Positions 31,364 to 41,837 of a DNA stretch of 49,281 bases are shown here, in pieces. The stretch covers positions 1-49,281 of the forward strand of contig JAUCBJ010001218.1 of NCBI GenBank assembly GCA_032718475.1, written 5' to 3'. The translations under genes were made by a program, and so were the position numbers. This stretch comes from Nemertoderma westbladi. Lineage: Eukaryota > Xenacoelomorpha > Nemertodermatida > Nemertodermatidae. Position 1 is the first letter of the stretch. Every line of letters begins with the position of its first letter. Under the pieces are notes generated by a model. That model ran no database searches. It saw nothing but the letters and a program-made list of their open reading frames with translations, and was not told the origin of the DNA.

Positions 31364-33497
31364 TTAAAGGATATAGCTTCTTTGTTGCAGTAAGCAATAA
31401 AGTTGAAAGTACCGGTCAACCGGTAAACCTGAACCGGTACATCTGTAGGTCAGTAGGCCCAACTACCAGAACCGGTACTGCTGTAGGCCCGTAGGTCCAA
31501 CTGCCAGAACCGGTACATCTGTAGGTCAGTAGGCCTAACTGTCATAACCGGTACCGGTACTGCAGTACAAGTACATTTAGTATTATTCGATTTGATTATA
31601 TATGCCGGTAGGTCTTAATAATTAATCGGGGACGCCTGGTTTTTATTGGGATTTTACTTAGGCCTATTTCTGTCAGTTTTATTTGTTTGTAGGCCAGTAT
31701 TGAACAGAAGGCGTGTAAACCTGATCAGATTGTGCAGACAATTTGTAGGCTGAGCTGTTGTCTGATTGCTGTCGGGTCTGAACGGATTACAGTGTGTGTA
31801 GAGCACTTGTCCGATTAAGTACGGTTAGGAAGTAGGGGCAGCGAACGCTGTAAGGTAAACCCCCAAATAAAGAATAAGTCGCACTACTGGGTTAGAGCGC
31901 ATACTCCCTAATCATTTCGGAGTCTGCATGTCCTGTATTTTATTTAGGCTTGAGAGTAGTCTGCCATCGTTTGGTCTGTACTTTGTTTGTGTAAGTCTGT
32001 ACGGGTAGCGTATAATATTATTTGGATAATTTGTAGGCTGGATAGTTGTCTGGCTGTTATTAGGTCTGAACGGATTGCCGCGTGTGTAGAGCACTTGTCC
32101 GATTAAGTACGGTTAGGCAGTAGGGGCAGCGAACGCTGTAAGGTAAACCCCCGATAAAGAATAAGTCGCACTACTGGGTTAGAGCGCATACTCCCTAATC
32201 ATTTCGGAGTCTGCATATACTGTAGTTTGTCTAGGCTTGATAGTAGTCTGTCAGTGTTCGGTCTGTATTTTGTTTGAGTAGTTTGTACGCGTAGCGTAAT
32301 ATTTATTATTCAGAGTTTATGCGATTATCCGCAACATTCAATTCCCCAAGTTTGTTCCTACAGTAATTGTGTTTGTTATACATACCGCTATAGTTAAATT
32401 AACCCCGGTACTACACGGGCTGCTTGGCGTAGGTAAAGACTGGTGATTTTGTGCATCGGTCACTCCAGCAGATGCCGTGGTTCTTTTAGCTGTTCAAGTA
32501 TATTTAACTACTGATAATCTGTTATACAAGTACTCGTACCTAATTTAGGGTTTAGTGTACAGTACTTTCCGAAGTAATTGTTGTAGGCCTTATATTTGTG
32601 TTGTAAATTGGTTGATAGGCACATTCGATAGCTCTATTAACTTCTAGGTGGGAACAATCCGTGATACATAACGTAGTACCTATAGCGATACGGCTGTAGG
32701 TCGTCAGGCGGTGGTATTTTCCTATCTAGACAACGCAGTGTATTTACTACTACTTATTATTTCAAATACCGTAGTACCCTGTCCGTTGTAATAACCGGTT
32801 TTCTAACCCTTTGTTAGGCTGGTTTGTAGATTTCTTGTAAAATTACCCTAAAAATTCGTATTTTGTGTTTTTGTAAATTTTTGTGTTTATTTAGAGATTG
32901 TAATTTCACCTGAATCGTACGTAATTTGTAGTATTAAGTAACTTAGGTAAATTAGTATTATTTGTTTTAGTGTCCTATAAGTAACACTTCACTGAAAGCG
33001 CACCGCTTTGTGTAGTGATTGCTCCCCAGAAATAATAACATTTATTTCAAACATTGACGAAATCCATTAAAACGGGTACATATATATTATAAATCAACTC
33101 AAACGATCTATAAATAGTAGGCCTACCATAAAACAATTAGGTCTCCATATCAGTTGGACTACTGCTCAAATAACGGTAATAAAGCAAGTAAAGTAACAAA
33201 GTAACCATAAAGTAACAGAAATTCAATTATTTGAAATAATTGATATACCGGTATTCCAGATAGGCCTATTATATATTATATATTTGTGCTAAAATTATAC
33301 CGGTATTCTGAGATAAACCTAGTCTGTAATAATACTTATATATACTATAAGCATACCGGTATTCTAATATATTATATATATCACGCTACACTGAGTAGCA
33401 GTACCGGTAATTAATTACTAGGCTAGCAGTTAATACTGAGTTACTAGACTTACTCAGACTGTAATACAGCAGTAGACATTCAACGGTATACATAGTC
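31364..33497 (+). other. BEL leader, non-coding, with internal duplications
   Basis: 2.1 kb without a long ORF. A ~288-bp direct duplication is visible: GAGCACTTGTCCGATTAAGT at 31801 recurs at 32089, with AGCGAACGCTGTAAGGTAAA and TAGAGCGCATACTCCCTAAT following in both. ACCGGT motifs are clustered at 31410-31560 and in TACCGGTATTC copies at about 33247, 33299 and 33354. The region probably holds packaging and leader functions, but nothing proves this. Confidence 0.6.
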
Positions 33498-36400
33498 ATG
33501 TCTGATACTAAGCAGAACCTGTCAGACAGTTTATTAGATGTAACTATCTGCGACTCAGATAGGGACGTACAACCGTCTGGTCGCAAGTTCAGTTCCCCTC
33601 CCACTGTGAGGAAGGTCATCCCTCCAGTAGTAATAACAGAACCTAGGCTGGTCCAACTTCGTAGGTCTATCATAGGCACTCGAGCTCAGGTCAAGCGGGA
33701 CCAAAGGGCAGCGGAACAGCAACAACCCGCTAGTCAAGAATTTATTCCTCAGCGGCCCAGCAGCTCCAGTAGTGAGGATACTGTAGAGCTGACACCCGAG
33801 CGCGGAACAGAGATGACGGATGCGGTTTATACGGATCCCCTTCTCATCCTTCCTGCAGCCGAACTCGCTAGGTTATTGATCGCGGTGGAAGAACACCAGA
33901 TCGATTGGGCGAGAAGTCAACGGTCAACTAGAGATAGCTACGCGGGATACACGAGTGAAGAACTGAAGTCTATTGTCGAGTCGCAATGGAACTTCCCCGG
34001 ACCCGGACTCCCGTTTGATTTATCAGAAGCTGCCTGGGAAGACATACACCGGATGGGAGTAGCCAAGGAAACCATCGATCCAGCTGTGTGGAAGAGGTCC
34101 GCAGCCGGATACGCACAGGGATTCTTCAGCTCTATGGAGCGAGTAGAAAAGCAACTTTTTCAACAACCTCAAGGACCTCAAGAGCAGGGATCGCTGCTTT
34201 ATCAAGTTAGAGAAAGAGTTTTGCGGATTAGGCTAATCTTATCCGCCTTTGAGGAGGCTTCTAAAAGAAAACAAGACACGTCGTTGCAAGTTGCCGTAAA
34301 AACTTGGTTTCAACGGGTGAGTCGCCAGGTTCAAGGAGCAGCTCAGTGGAAAGCTCAGTTGGAGGAGCGCTCAACCCATGGAGAATCGACGGACGCAACT
34401 TTTTCCCAAGTGGAAAGTGAAGCGATGGCAGAGAAACCGCATAAGAAGGATGCCATTGATATCTATCTGTCAGACTATCAGCGTTTTGTGGGAGACAAAG
34501 AGTTGAGGAGAAGGCTAGAGGGACTTAGCCCTAATAGCGAAGGAGCCAAACTCGTGTTAGATGCGATTGATGTGGATAGGTTAGCGGCGAACCAAGCTAA
34601 ATTCGATGAACAACTCCGCATCGCTAGAGAACAAGAAGAACAAGTAAAGAAAAAACGTATAGAAGATAGAAAGACAACGGCAGTGGCAGCAGCAATGGCA
34701 GCGGCAGAAGCCGAAAGAAAAGCGGCACTGGCAATAGCAGAGGCAGCGGCAGAAACCGAAAGAAAAGCGGCACTGGCAATAGCAGAGGCAGCGGCAGAAA
34801 CCGAAAGAAAAGCGGCACTGGCAATAGCAGAGGCAGCGGCAGAAACCGAAAGAAAAGCGGCACTGGCAATAGCAGAGGCAGCGGCAGAAACCGAAAGAAA
34901 AGCGGCACTGGCAATAGCAGAGGCAGTGGTAGAAGCAGAACGGAGGGCATCTGAAGAGGCAACCCAACTAGAGTTGGAATTTCTTCAAGAGAAGCAAGAC
35001 AACTTCAATAAACAGTTAACAGCGAGCAATATGCAGATGATGAGTCGATCTACTCCCAAAAGACAGGGTTATACATCATCTGAAGAAGGCGATACCACTG
35101 ATACAGAAGGCAAAGGAAATAGATCTCGTCTCAGCAGACGTAAACGGACATTCCACCGACAGAAATTGCCTGATTTGCCTCCAGCTGTTAGAAGGCAACT
35201 AAATAACACCAACTTAGGTAGTACAGGACCTACAGACCAAATAATTGAAATAGAAAGACTCCCTACTATAGTAGATGAGCCTGAAATAATTAGGCCTGTT
35301 CTTGAAATCACCCCTACGGTGATAGACACACCTGTGCTCCCTGAAGTAACCTCTAAATTCCCTCTGCATAGCACTAAGCTACCTGTTCCCCGTAGAACTG
35401 CCCAGGAGACAGTTCAGGTCCTGGACCCCGAGCGAAATATTCATGGCTTGTCGCCCGTTGTCCCTCGTCCGCCCGCTACAACGTTGGCGGATCCCGTTTC
35501 GGCGGTTGATTGGGTAGACGAGAGACGGCGGGGGATGGACATTCTCCTCGGAAAGATGGAGGAGAATCACATGCGTTCCTCCCAACAGGTCCGAGAGTTA
35601 GAAGGGACTGTCCAACATTTAAAAGGAACGGTGAGGGAAGGTAGGTTAGAGTTGCAAGAAGTGCAACAAAGTATCGCGTTAGAACGCGATAAATTAGTAA
35701 ACTTAAAAAAGGGTATACCACCACCCTCTGTAACCATGTGTCAACCTGCTAGGTCTGAAGTGTATCATGCGCGAGGTGTGTCGCCTACACGCATATATAC
35801 TGCTAGCCAAGTAGAAACACCCTCTGTGACAATGTGTCAACCTGTTAGGTCTGAAGTATCTCATGCGGAAGGTGTGGAGCCTGCACGCATCTATACTGCT
35901 AGCGAAGTAGAAACTCCTATAGTGAACCCTATTAAGGGTAATTATAGACCTGTTGATAATGATATTCCCTATAGAACTGACCATAATCCGAGAAATTTAT
36001 ATACCGATAACTCGATATTAAATAGCACGATGGCCCAAGAAAGTTTTACGCGTCAAATGGCTAGAACCGAAGCCCGGCAAGCGGTAAAGGTTGGAGAGAT
36101 CGTCAAGTTCAATGGAGATGAGATGAAATGGTTACCTTTTAATGAATATTACAAAGATAACATACAGAACTCTGTACTATCTAATGGAGAAAAACTTAGA
36201 TACCTCATCGAGTGCTTGGAAGGATCTCCCAAGTTAATGGCGTTAAAGTTTATTGGACATCCAGACGGATTAAGACAAGTTTGGGATACACTAAACATCA
36301 GGTATGGTAATAGGAACAATATCGCTGGGTACTTATATGCAAAGTTAGTAGCGCCCCGAAAGTTTATTAGTAGCGGAATTATCGAGTTTTCCGATGAGAT

Positions 36401-39400
36401 CCAGGAGATCTGCAGACAATTAGATTGGCTAGGTAAGTCTCATGAGTATCAGAACACTATGGTCATTAGAGCAGTGGCTTCTACTTTACCGAAAGGTGGA
36501 GTAGGTACACGCTGGGATAAGAAAGTACTATATATGATGGAACAACAACGACGAGACCCTACCATGGCTGATCTCATGTCATTCCTGGATGGAGAAGTGA
36601 AATTGCAACTCCTCAAGCAATCCAGAGAGAAAACACCGGAAAATAAGGTAAGTGAAAAACCCGTCTCTAGGAGAAAAATAACACCAGTGTGTTATACAGA
36701 CGACGGCGAAAGCCAGACTTCTCAAGGAGAAGATAGCGGGAAAGACACTGAAAGATCTTATTACGTGAATAAAGGGCCTAAAGATCAGGTGAGTAAATTC
36801 AAGTCTCGAATAAATGACAGGAGGGAACAGGTAAGAAAAACTCCTCCCACCTCTCCCAAGAGAATTCAGGTGAGAAAACCCGAAGAAAAGGCAAGTGTAC
36901 ACAATGTAACTCAAAATAAGGTAAGTAACATCAAACCCAAGTGTGCGCTGTGCGACGGGATCCACTATTTGAATAGGTGTGATGAATTTCTAAAGAAATC
37001 ATTAACGGAGAGACGCGAAGTCATGTGGGATAAGCGGTTATGTTATAATTGCCTCAGACAAGGACACCAACGGCAAACCTGTTTCTCTGACATAAGGTGT
37101 GCAAAGTGTGGTGCGAAACATCATATCTTGTTGCACGCTGAATTCGATCGAAATAGTCCGAATCAGGTAAGTGATTCCGAGCTACATGTCCAATTCAGTG
37201 ATGTGAACGACACTGATCAATCTGAGATGGAAGGATTCTATACTGATGAGTTCTCCGACGAAAACGAATCCTGTTACATGATAAATACCGCAGTGTATCG
37301 AGCACTCACCTATGAAAAGGATACAGACAACGACTTCACTCTAACTACTTCTGAACGACAACCATCTTGGAAAGAGCCATCTTCCAATGTAGGGATCCGA
37401 GAGTTTCCTGTGGTGCAAGTAAGAGTTCACGGACCAGAGAAGAGTTATGTAGTAAACGCCCTCCTTGACTCCGGCAGCACAGGAACATTCATCGATAAAG
37501 AGTTAGCCGAAGATATATTTGCTAGACAACCCAAGTTCCAAACTAAGCTCAACATGTCAGGAATTATGCAAGTTTGGAAATCTACAATAACAGCTGACTA
37601 TTATGTAGGAGCGTTGTCCACCCCCCAAGACGAATTAGGAAAAAACAGCATAAGGTCAGTGAAATTGGTGGCTATAAAGAACTTCGCTACTACTCAAGCA
37701 GACCTTTATGATTGGGACGAGGATGAGAGCATCCAACATCTTAACATACCTCGATTCCAGACTGATTATCCTGGAGTACAAATACTCATCGGCCAAAACG
37801 CGCATGAGGCGCTGGAGACGTTAGAGAAACGGCCTGCTCAACCGCAGCCCCTACAGACCTATGCGGTAAGAACTAGAGTAGGTTGGTACTTTACTGGCCC
37901 TTCCCGTAGAACACTCAGAGAAAGACTACCGCAAGAGAGAGTCTTCCAGGTGAGTGAATGGGAAGATGATACTAGTGAAGGAGACTATTCAACTGAGGGA
38001 ATCCCATACTCCTCAGATAACGACGACGTTCATCAGCTTTTTGATGAGGAGAATACCATCGATCTCCTTAAGGAAAACGAGGCTTGGCAAAACCAAGTGA
38101 ACTTATGTCAACTTCTTTATCCATCCGAACGAGAAGCTTATAACGACGAGTTAAATGATGCCATTGAGCGTTGTAATGCCAAGACTCGAGACGAACATGC
38201 CGTAAGATTCTTTACGCAAGAGACGGTGGAGCCCAATTCCTATGATAAAGCCTTGTCTGTGGAAGAGGAAAGGGCCAAGCAGATCCAAGAGACAACTACA
38301 CGTTTCCTCAAAGATCAAGGAAGGTATGAAGTCGGTTTACCTTTTCGCAAGAGAGAACCGAAGTTCATCAATAACAGACCTTTGGCGGAAAAAAGAATCG
38401 CGCAACTTCATCGACGCCTTACGGCTAATTCTTCAGCTAAAGCAATGTATCAAACCCAGCTGGAGAAATTTATTAATAAGGGATACGCGGAGAGAGTACC
38501 GGAAGAAACACCTGTTACAGAAAGGACGTATTACTTAACTCACCATTACGTTCCTAAACCCGGTAAACCAAACGAAGTAAGAGTAGTGTTTGATGGCTCC
38601 GCTCTATACATGGGTCAATCCCTTAACTCTGAATTGTTACCCGGACCCAACTTACTTCAATCTTTGTTGGGAATTCTTCTAAGATTGAGACAATATTCGG
38701 TTGCTTTCGCCTCCGATATAGAAGGCATGTTCTTGCAAGTCAAAGTGTTGGATAGGGATCGAGATAGCCTACGATTTCTATGGTGGCCCGAAGGAGACCT
38801 CAATCAGAAACCGGTGGAGTACTGGATGACTATCCAGGCCTTTGGGATAATCTCAAGCCCTTCCAACGCCTGTTCGGTAGTGCGTACTACTGCAGAGGAC
38901 AATAGAGAGGCCTTCTCTAAAGAAGTGATCGACAACATCAAGAATAACATATACATGGACGACAATCTGAAGTCCCTTCCATCAGTTGAGGAAGCCATTG
39001 AGGTCGCAAAAGGAACGGTAGAGTGCTTAAAAAGAGGTGGGTTTCGATTAACAAAATTCACCAGCAACTCCCGTGAGTTTCTGGAGTCGATTCCTGCGGA
39101 AGATCGCGGAGCGAAAGATCTAGATTTGATCAAAGATGATCTGCCAGAAACTAAGACACTCGGCTTGAAATGGGACACAGAGAGAGATATCCTGTTTTTC
39201 CAACTAAAACAGCGGGACAATCCTGTTAGAACAAAACGGATTTGCTTAAGTATACTGAGCACTTATTTCGATCCATTGGGATTTATTAGCCCAGTTATAT
39301 TGATTGCTCGTAGTTTAGTACAACAAATGTGGCTTGAAAACCACTCATGGGACGATCCACTTAAGGGGGAATTATTGAAGCAGTGGATGAAGTGGGAAGA

Positions 39401-41837
39401 TTCGCTGCCAGCGATCGAGGATTTTATAATTTCCCGTTCATATTTTGGTCATGTTCTCCCTACGTATTCCTATCAACTCCATGTGTTTGGAGACGCCAGC
39501 GATATGGGAATCGGTATAGTAGCCTACCTAAGAGTGGAAACTCCGGATGGAATCAAAGTCGCCTTGGTTACTTCTAAGGCATTAATCAAAAACAAGTTGA
39601 AAGTTCCTCGAGCGGAGTTAAAAGCGGCTCTATACGCTACAGCCATCGGCCGGAATGTAACCGAACAGATTGACTATACATTAGAGAAAACTGTCTATTG
39701 GACCGACGCTTTACTCGTGTTAGAGTATATAACTAATGAAGTCTGTCAGTTCAGCGTCTTCGTTACCAACAGAGTAGCCATCATACTTAGTCGCACGACG
39801 ATGGACCAATGGAGACATTGCCCCGGAACGATTAATCCAGCAGACATCGCTTCCCGAGGAGCGACTCCAAAGGAATTGGTAAATACTCCCGAATGGTTAG
39901 GAGGACCCGACTTTCTCTACAGAGAAGAAGAGGAATGGCCTCCCCATCTCACAACAGCAGAAATCAGACAGGCCAAGGGAGCGGAGAAAGTTAAACCCAA
40001 AACTCGAGCGAGTAAATCTAAGTTGTTTAAACCTGCGGTCGATCTATCTGTATTATTTACTCCCGGAGAGGATGCTTTGGATCAGAAACCCACTGCCACA
40101 ACTAAAGAAATCTTGGAAATCCGTGACAAGGATTGGAAATCTGGAATACCAGATATCTCGCAAGGACTCTCACCTCTCTTGCAGAGAGCGATACGTCACT
40201 ACAGTTCCTGGAATCGGCTCTGTAAAGCGATTACTTATTTGAAACGATGTTTTCATCATCGTTACTCCGGGACAAAGACCAATAGTGATGATGCTCCGGC
40301 AACACCTGCAAGAGTCCATGCGGTTAAAGATCTTCCGAAATACAAGATACCCGACAGGTTTCTAAAGGAGAAGATTAGTTACCATGAGCATGATGAAACC
40401 AACAAACAGATGCTGAGACTACTACAATGCTATGAGGATTCCTATAAGTATTTCCTGTTGTTAAGAAATCCACAGATGCGCTTAAGGGATCGCTTCTCTA
40501 GTACTATGATAGATGGGTTAATACGTGTTGGAGGTAGATTAACAAACGCCCCATTATCCTTTGACACTAAATTTCCCATAATTATTCGAAATCTTGACAT
40601 ACAAGTCAAAATGATTGTAGATGTTCATAGCAAACTGTATCATGCTGGGAGAGAACGAGTTCTGAGCGAAATTCGAACTCGCTACTATTTTTATAAACCC
40701 CGTAGGGCTCTGAACCAAGTTCTTAGGAACTGCATACCCTGTAGGAAAGCATTCGGTAGGCCTTTAACACAGCGAGAGGCAGAATTACCTAGGGAAAGAG
40801 TAAGCTTCTATGAACCACCCTTTACTAATACCGGTGTGGATTTATTTGGCCCTATTGAAGTATATCGTGCCCGGACTATAGTCAAGAGATGGTGTGTCAT
40901 CTTCGTTTGTATGACTTGTAGAGCTATCCATCTCGATATGGTAAACGATCTATCCACCAACAGCTTCGTGTTGAGTTTACGACGTCAGATCGCTCGTTTC
41001 GGAACCAGTAACACGATGAGATCGGATAAGGGAACGAACTTCATTGGCGCCAACAACGAAATTCAAGCTTACGTAAAAGACTGGAACATGAGACAGGTGG
41101 ACGATCAGCTAAGGATAACAGCGTCTAGCTGGACCTTCAACGCCGCCGACGCCCCTTGGTGGGGAGGAAGTTGGGAGAGATTGATTAGGAGCGTAAAGAC
41201 TGCGTTCCACTTTATTGTGCCTTGTCGCGCTTATCTCACCGACGAATTATTGCGGACGTTAATGGAGGAAATCGCTGCTTATCTCAACGAAAGACCGCTT
41301 ATGCCAGTCTCTTCAAATCCTGATTCCCTGGAAGCGCTAACACCCGCGCATTTTCTACTGAAGAAGCCCGTAGCCATGCTCCCACGATCGGAGATCACCG
41401 ACGGAGACGAGTACTGCCGTCGAACCTGGCAACTTATGCAGTTGCTATCCCGTCGTTTCGCTGACCATTTCGAGAATCATTACCTGCCCACTCTACAACT
41501 TCGAACTAAGTGGTTTGCGCAGCAAGAAAACGTCAGCGCTGGAGACATGGTGCTTATTGTGGACCCCGATCTCCCACGTAAGCGATGGCAAACAGGACGT
41601 ATCATCGAGACTTATATCTCGAGCGATGGTTTGGTGCGATCAGTAGAGCTCGTCGTCATGCGGCGGAACTTTAAGAAACCAGGGATAGTCTTTGAGACTC
41701 AACAGCTCAATCGCCCAGTGGGACGTTTATGTTTACTGGAAAGAGACAGAGAGCTCTCCGGAAACTATGGAAGGCAAGAAACTCTTCCCACGACCACTTC
41801 CCTAATTCAACCGACATCTAGGGGCTCCCCAACTTAA
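33498..41837 (+). CDS. BEL/Pao Gag-Pol polyprotein
   Basis: 2,779 codons, uninterrupted. Residues 1-860 are an unrecognised extension with an Ala/Glu/Arg/Lys helix of 15-residue repeats (about 401-475), a coiled coil (about 675-745) and a ~36-residue duplication near 745-815. A DUF1759-type gag region begins near 870 (FNGDEMKWLPF). Cys/His knuckles occupy about 1149-1212 (CYNCLRQGHQRQTC). The aspartic protease has DSGSTG (D1324). The reverse transcriptase has D1740 and YMDD at 1819-1822. The Pao-specific segment includes STYFDPLGFISP. RNase H uses D1999, E2040 and D2070. The integrase has zinc ligands H2377, H2382, C2412, C2415 and catalytic D2448, D2510, E2560. A DUF5641-type tail (about 2670-2760) ends it. 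All catalytic residues are present, so the protein appears competent for retrotransposition. Confidence 0.95.
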   Translation: MSDTKQNLSDSLLDVTICDSDRDVQPSGRKFSSPPTVRKVIPPVVITEPRLVQLRRSIIGTRAQVKRDQRAAEQQQPASQEFIPQRPSSSSSEDTVELTPERGTEMTDAVYTDPLLILPAAELARLLIAVEEHQIDWARSQRSTRDSYAGYTSEELKSIVESQWNFPGPGLPFDLSEAAWEDIHRMGVAKETIDPAVWKRSAAGYAQGFFSSMERVEKQLFQQPQGPQEQGSLLYQVRERVLRIRLILSAFEEASKRKQDTSLQVAVKTWFQRVSRQVQGAAQWKAQLEERSTHGESTDATFSQVESEAMAEKPHKKDAIDIYLSDYQRFVGDKELRRRLEGLSPNSEGAKLVLDAIDVDRLAANQAKFDEQLRIAREQEEQVKKKRIEDRKTTAVAAAMAAAEAERKAALAIAEAAAETERKAALAIAEAAAETERKAALAIAEAAAETERKAALAIAEAAAETERKAALAIAEAVVEAERRASEEATQLELEFLQEKQDNFNKQLTASNMQMMSRSTPKRQGYTSSEEGDTTDTEGKGNRSRLSRRKRTFHRQKLPDLPPAVRRQLNNTNLGSTGPTDQIIEIERLPTIVDEPEIIRPVLEITPTVIDTPVLPEVTSKFPLHSTKLPVPRRTAQETVQVLDPERNIHGLSPVVPRPPATTLADPVSAVDWVDERRRGMDILLGKMEENHMRSSQQVRELEGTVQHLKGTVREGRLELQEVQQSIALERDKLVNLKKGIPPPSVTMCQPARSEVYHARGVSPTRIYTASQVETPSVTMCQPVRSEVSHAEGVEPARIYTASEVETPIVNPIKGNYRPVDNDIPYRTDHNPRNLYTDNSILNSTMAQESFTRQMARTEARQAVKVGEIVKFNGDEMKWLPFNEYYKDNIQNSVLSNGEKLRYLIECLEGSPKLMALKFIGHPDGLRQVWDTLNIRYGNRNNIAGYLYAKLVAPRKFISSGIIEFSDEIQEICRQLDWLGKSHEYQNTMVIRAVASTLPKGGVGTRWDKKVLYMMEQQRRDPTMADLMSFLDGEVKLQLLKQSREKTPENKVSEKPVSRRKITPVCYTDDGESQTSQGEDSGKDTERSYYVNKGPKDQVSKFKSRINDRREQVRKTPPTSPKRIQVRKPEEKASVHNVTQNKVSNIKPKCALCDGIHYLNRCDEFLKKSLTERREVMWDKRLCYNCLRQGHQRQTCFSDIRCAKCGAKHHILLHAEFDRNSPNQVSDSELHVQFSDVNDTDQSEMEGFYTDEFSDENESCYMINTAVYRALTYEKDTDNDFTLTTSERQPSWKEPSSNVGIREFPVVQVRVHGPEKSYVVNALLDSGSTGTFIDKELAEDIFARQPKFQTKLNMSGIMQVWKSTITADYYVGALSTPQDELGKNSIRSVKLVAIKNFATTQADLYDWDEDESIQHLNIPRFQTDYPGVQILIGQNAHEALETLEKRPAQPQPLQTYAVRTRVGWYFTGPSRRTLRERLPQERVFQVSEWEDDTSEGDYSTEGIPYSSDNDDVHQLFDEENTIDLLKENEAWQNQVNLCQLLYPSEREAYNDELNDAIERCNAKTRDEHAVRFFTQETVEPNSYDKALSVEEERAKQIQETTTRFLKDQGRYEVGLPFRKREPKFINNRPLAEKRIAQLHRRLTANSSAKAMYQTQLEKFINKGYAERVPEETPVTERTYYLTHHYVPKPGKPNEVRVVFDGSALYMGQSLNSELLPGPNLLQSLLGILLRLRQYSVAFASDIEGMFLQVKVLDRDRDSLRFLWWPEGDLNQKPVEYWMTIQAFGIISSPSNACSVVRTTAEDNREAFSKEVIDNIKNNIYMDDNLKSLPSVEEAIEVAKGTVECLKRGGFRLTKFTSNSREFLESIPAEDRGAKDLDLIKDDLPETKTLGLKWDTERDILFFQLKQRDNPVRTKRICLSILSTYFDPLGFISPVILIARSLVQQMWLENHSWDDPLKGELLKQWMKWEDSLPAIEDFIISRSYFGHVLPTYSYQLHVFGDASDMGIGIVAYLRVETPDGIKVALVTSKALIKNKLKVPRAELKAALYATAIGRNVTEQIDYTLEKTVYWTDALLVLEYITNEVCQFSVFVTNRVAIILSRTTMDQWRHCPGTINPADIASRGATPKELVNTPEWLGGPDFLYREEEEWPPHLTTAEIRQAKGAEKVKPKTRASKSKLFKPAVDLSVLFTPGEDALDQKPTATTKEILEIRDKDWKSGIPDISQGLSPLLQRAIRHYSSWNRLCKAITYLKRCFHHRYSGTKTNSDDAPATPARVHAVKDLPKYKIPDRFLKEKISYHEHDETNKQMLRLLQCYEDSYKYFLLLRNPQMRLRDRFSSTMIDGLIRVGGRLTNAPLSFDTKFPIIIRNLDIQVKMIVDVHSKLYHAGRERVLSEIRTRYYFYKPRRALNQVLRNCIPCRKAFGRPLTQREAELPRERVSFYEPPFTNTGVDLFGPIEVYRARTIVKRWCVIFVCMTCRAIHLDMVNDLSTNSFVLSLRRQIARFGTSNTMRSDKGTNFIGANNEIQAYVKDWNMRQVDDQLRITASSWTFNAADAPWWGGSWERLIRSVKTAFHFIVPCRAYLTDELLRTLMEEIAAYLNERPLMPVSSNPDSLEALTPAHFLLKKPVAMLPRSEITDGDEYCRRTWQLMQLLSRRFADHFENHYLPTLQLRTKWFAQQENVSAGDMVLIVDPDLPRKRWQTGRIIETYISSDGLVRSVELVVMRRNFKKPGIVFETQQLNRPVGRLCLLERDRELSGNYGRQETLPTTTSLIQPTSRGSPT
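34699..34923 (+). repeat. 45-bp in-frame repeat in gag, five copies
   Basis: Five units each encode AAAETERKAALAIAE; unit 1 has GCC instead of ACC at the Thr codon, the rest look identical. The period preserves frame and predicts one long charged/alanine helix. The antisense ORFs over it are repeat by-products. Confidence 0.9.

Noticed and set aside
34581-34967. Cys-rich and Leu/Pro-rich antisense ORFs
   Set aside because: Antisense shadows of the 45-bp gag repeat.
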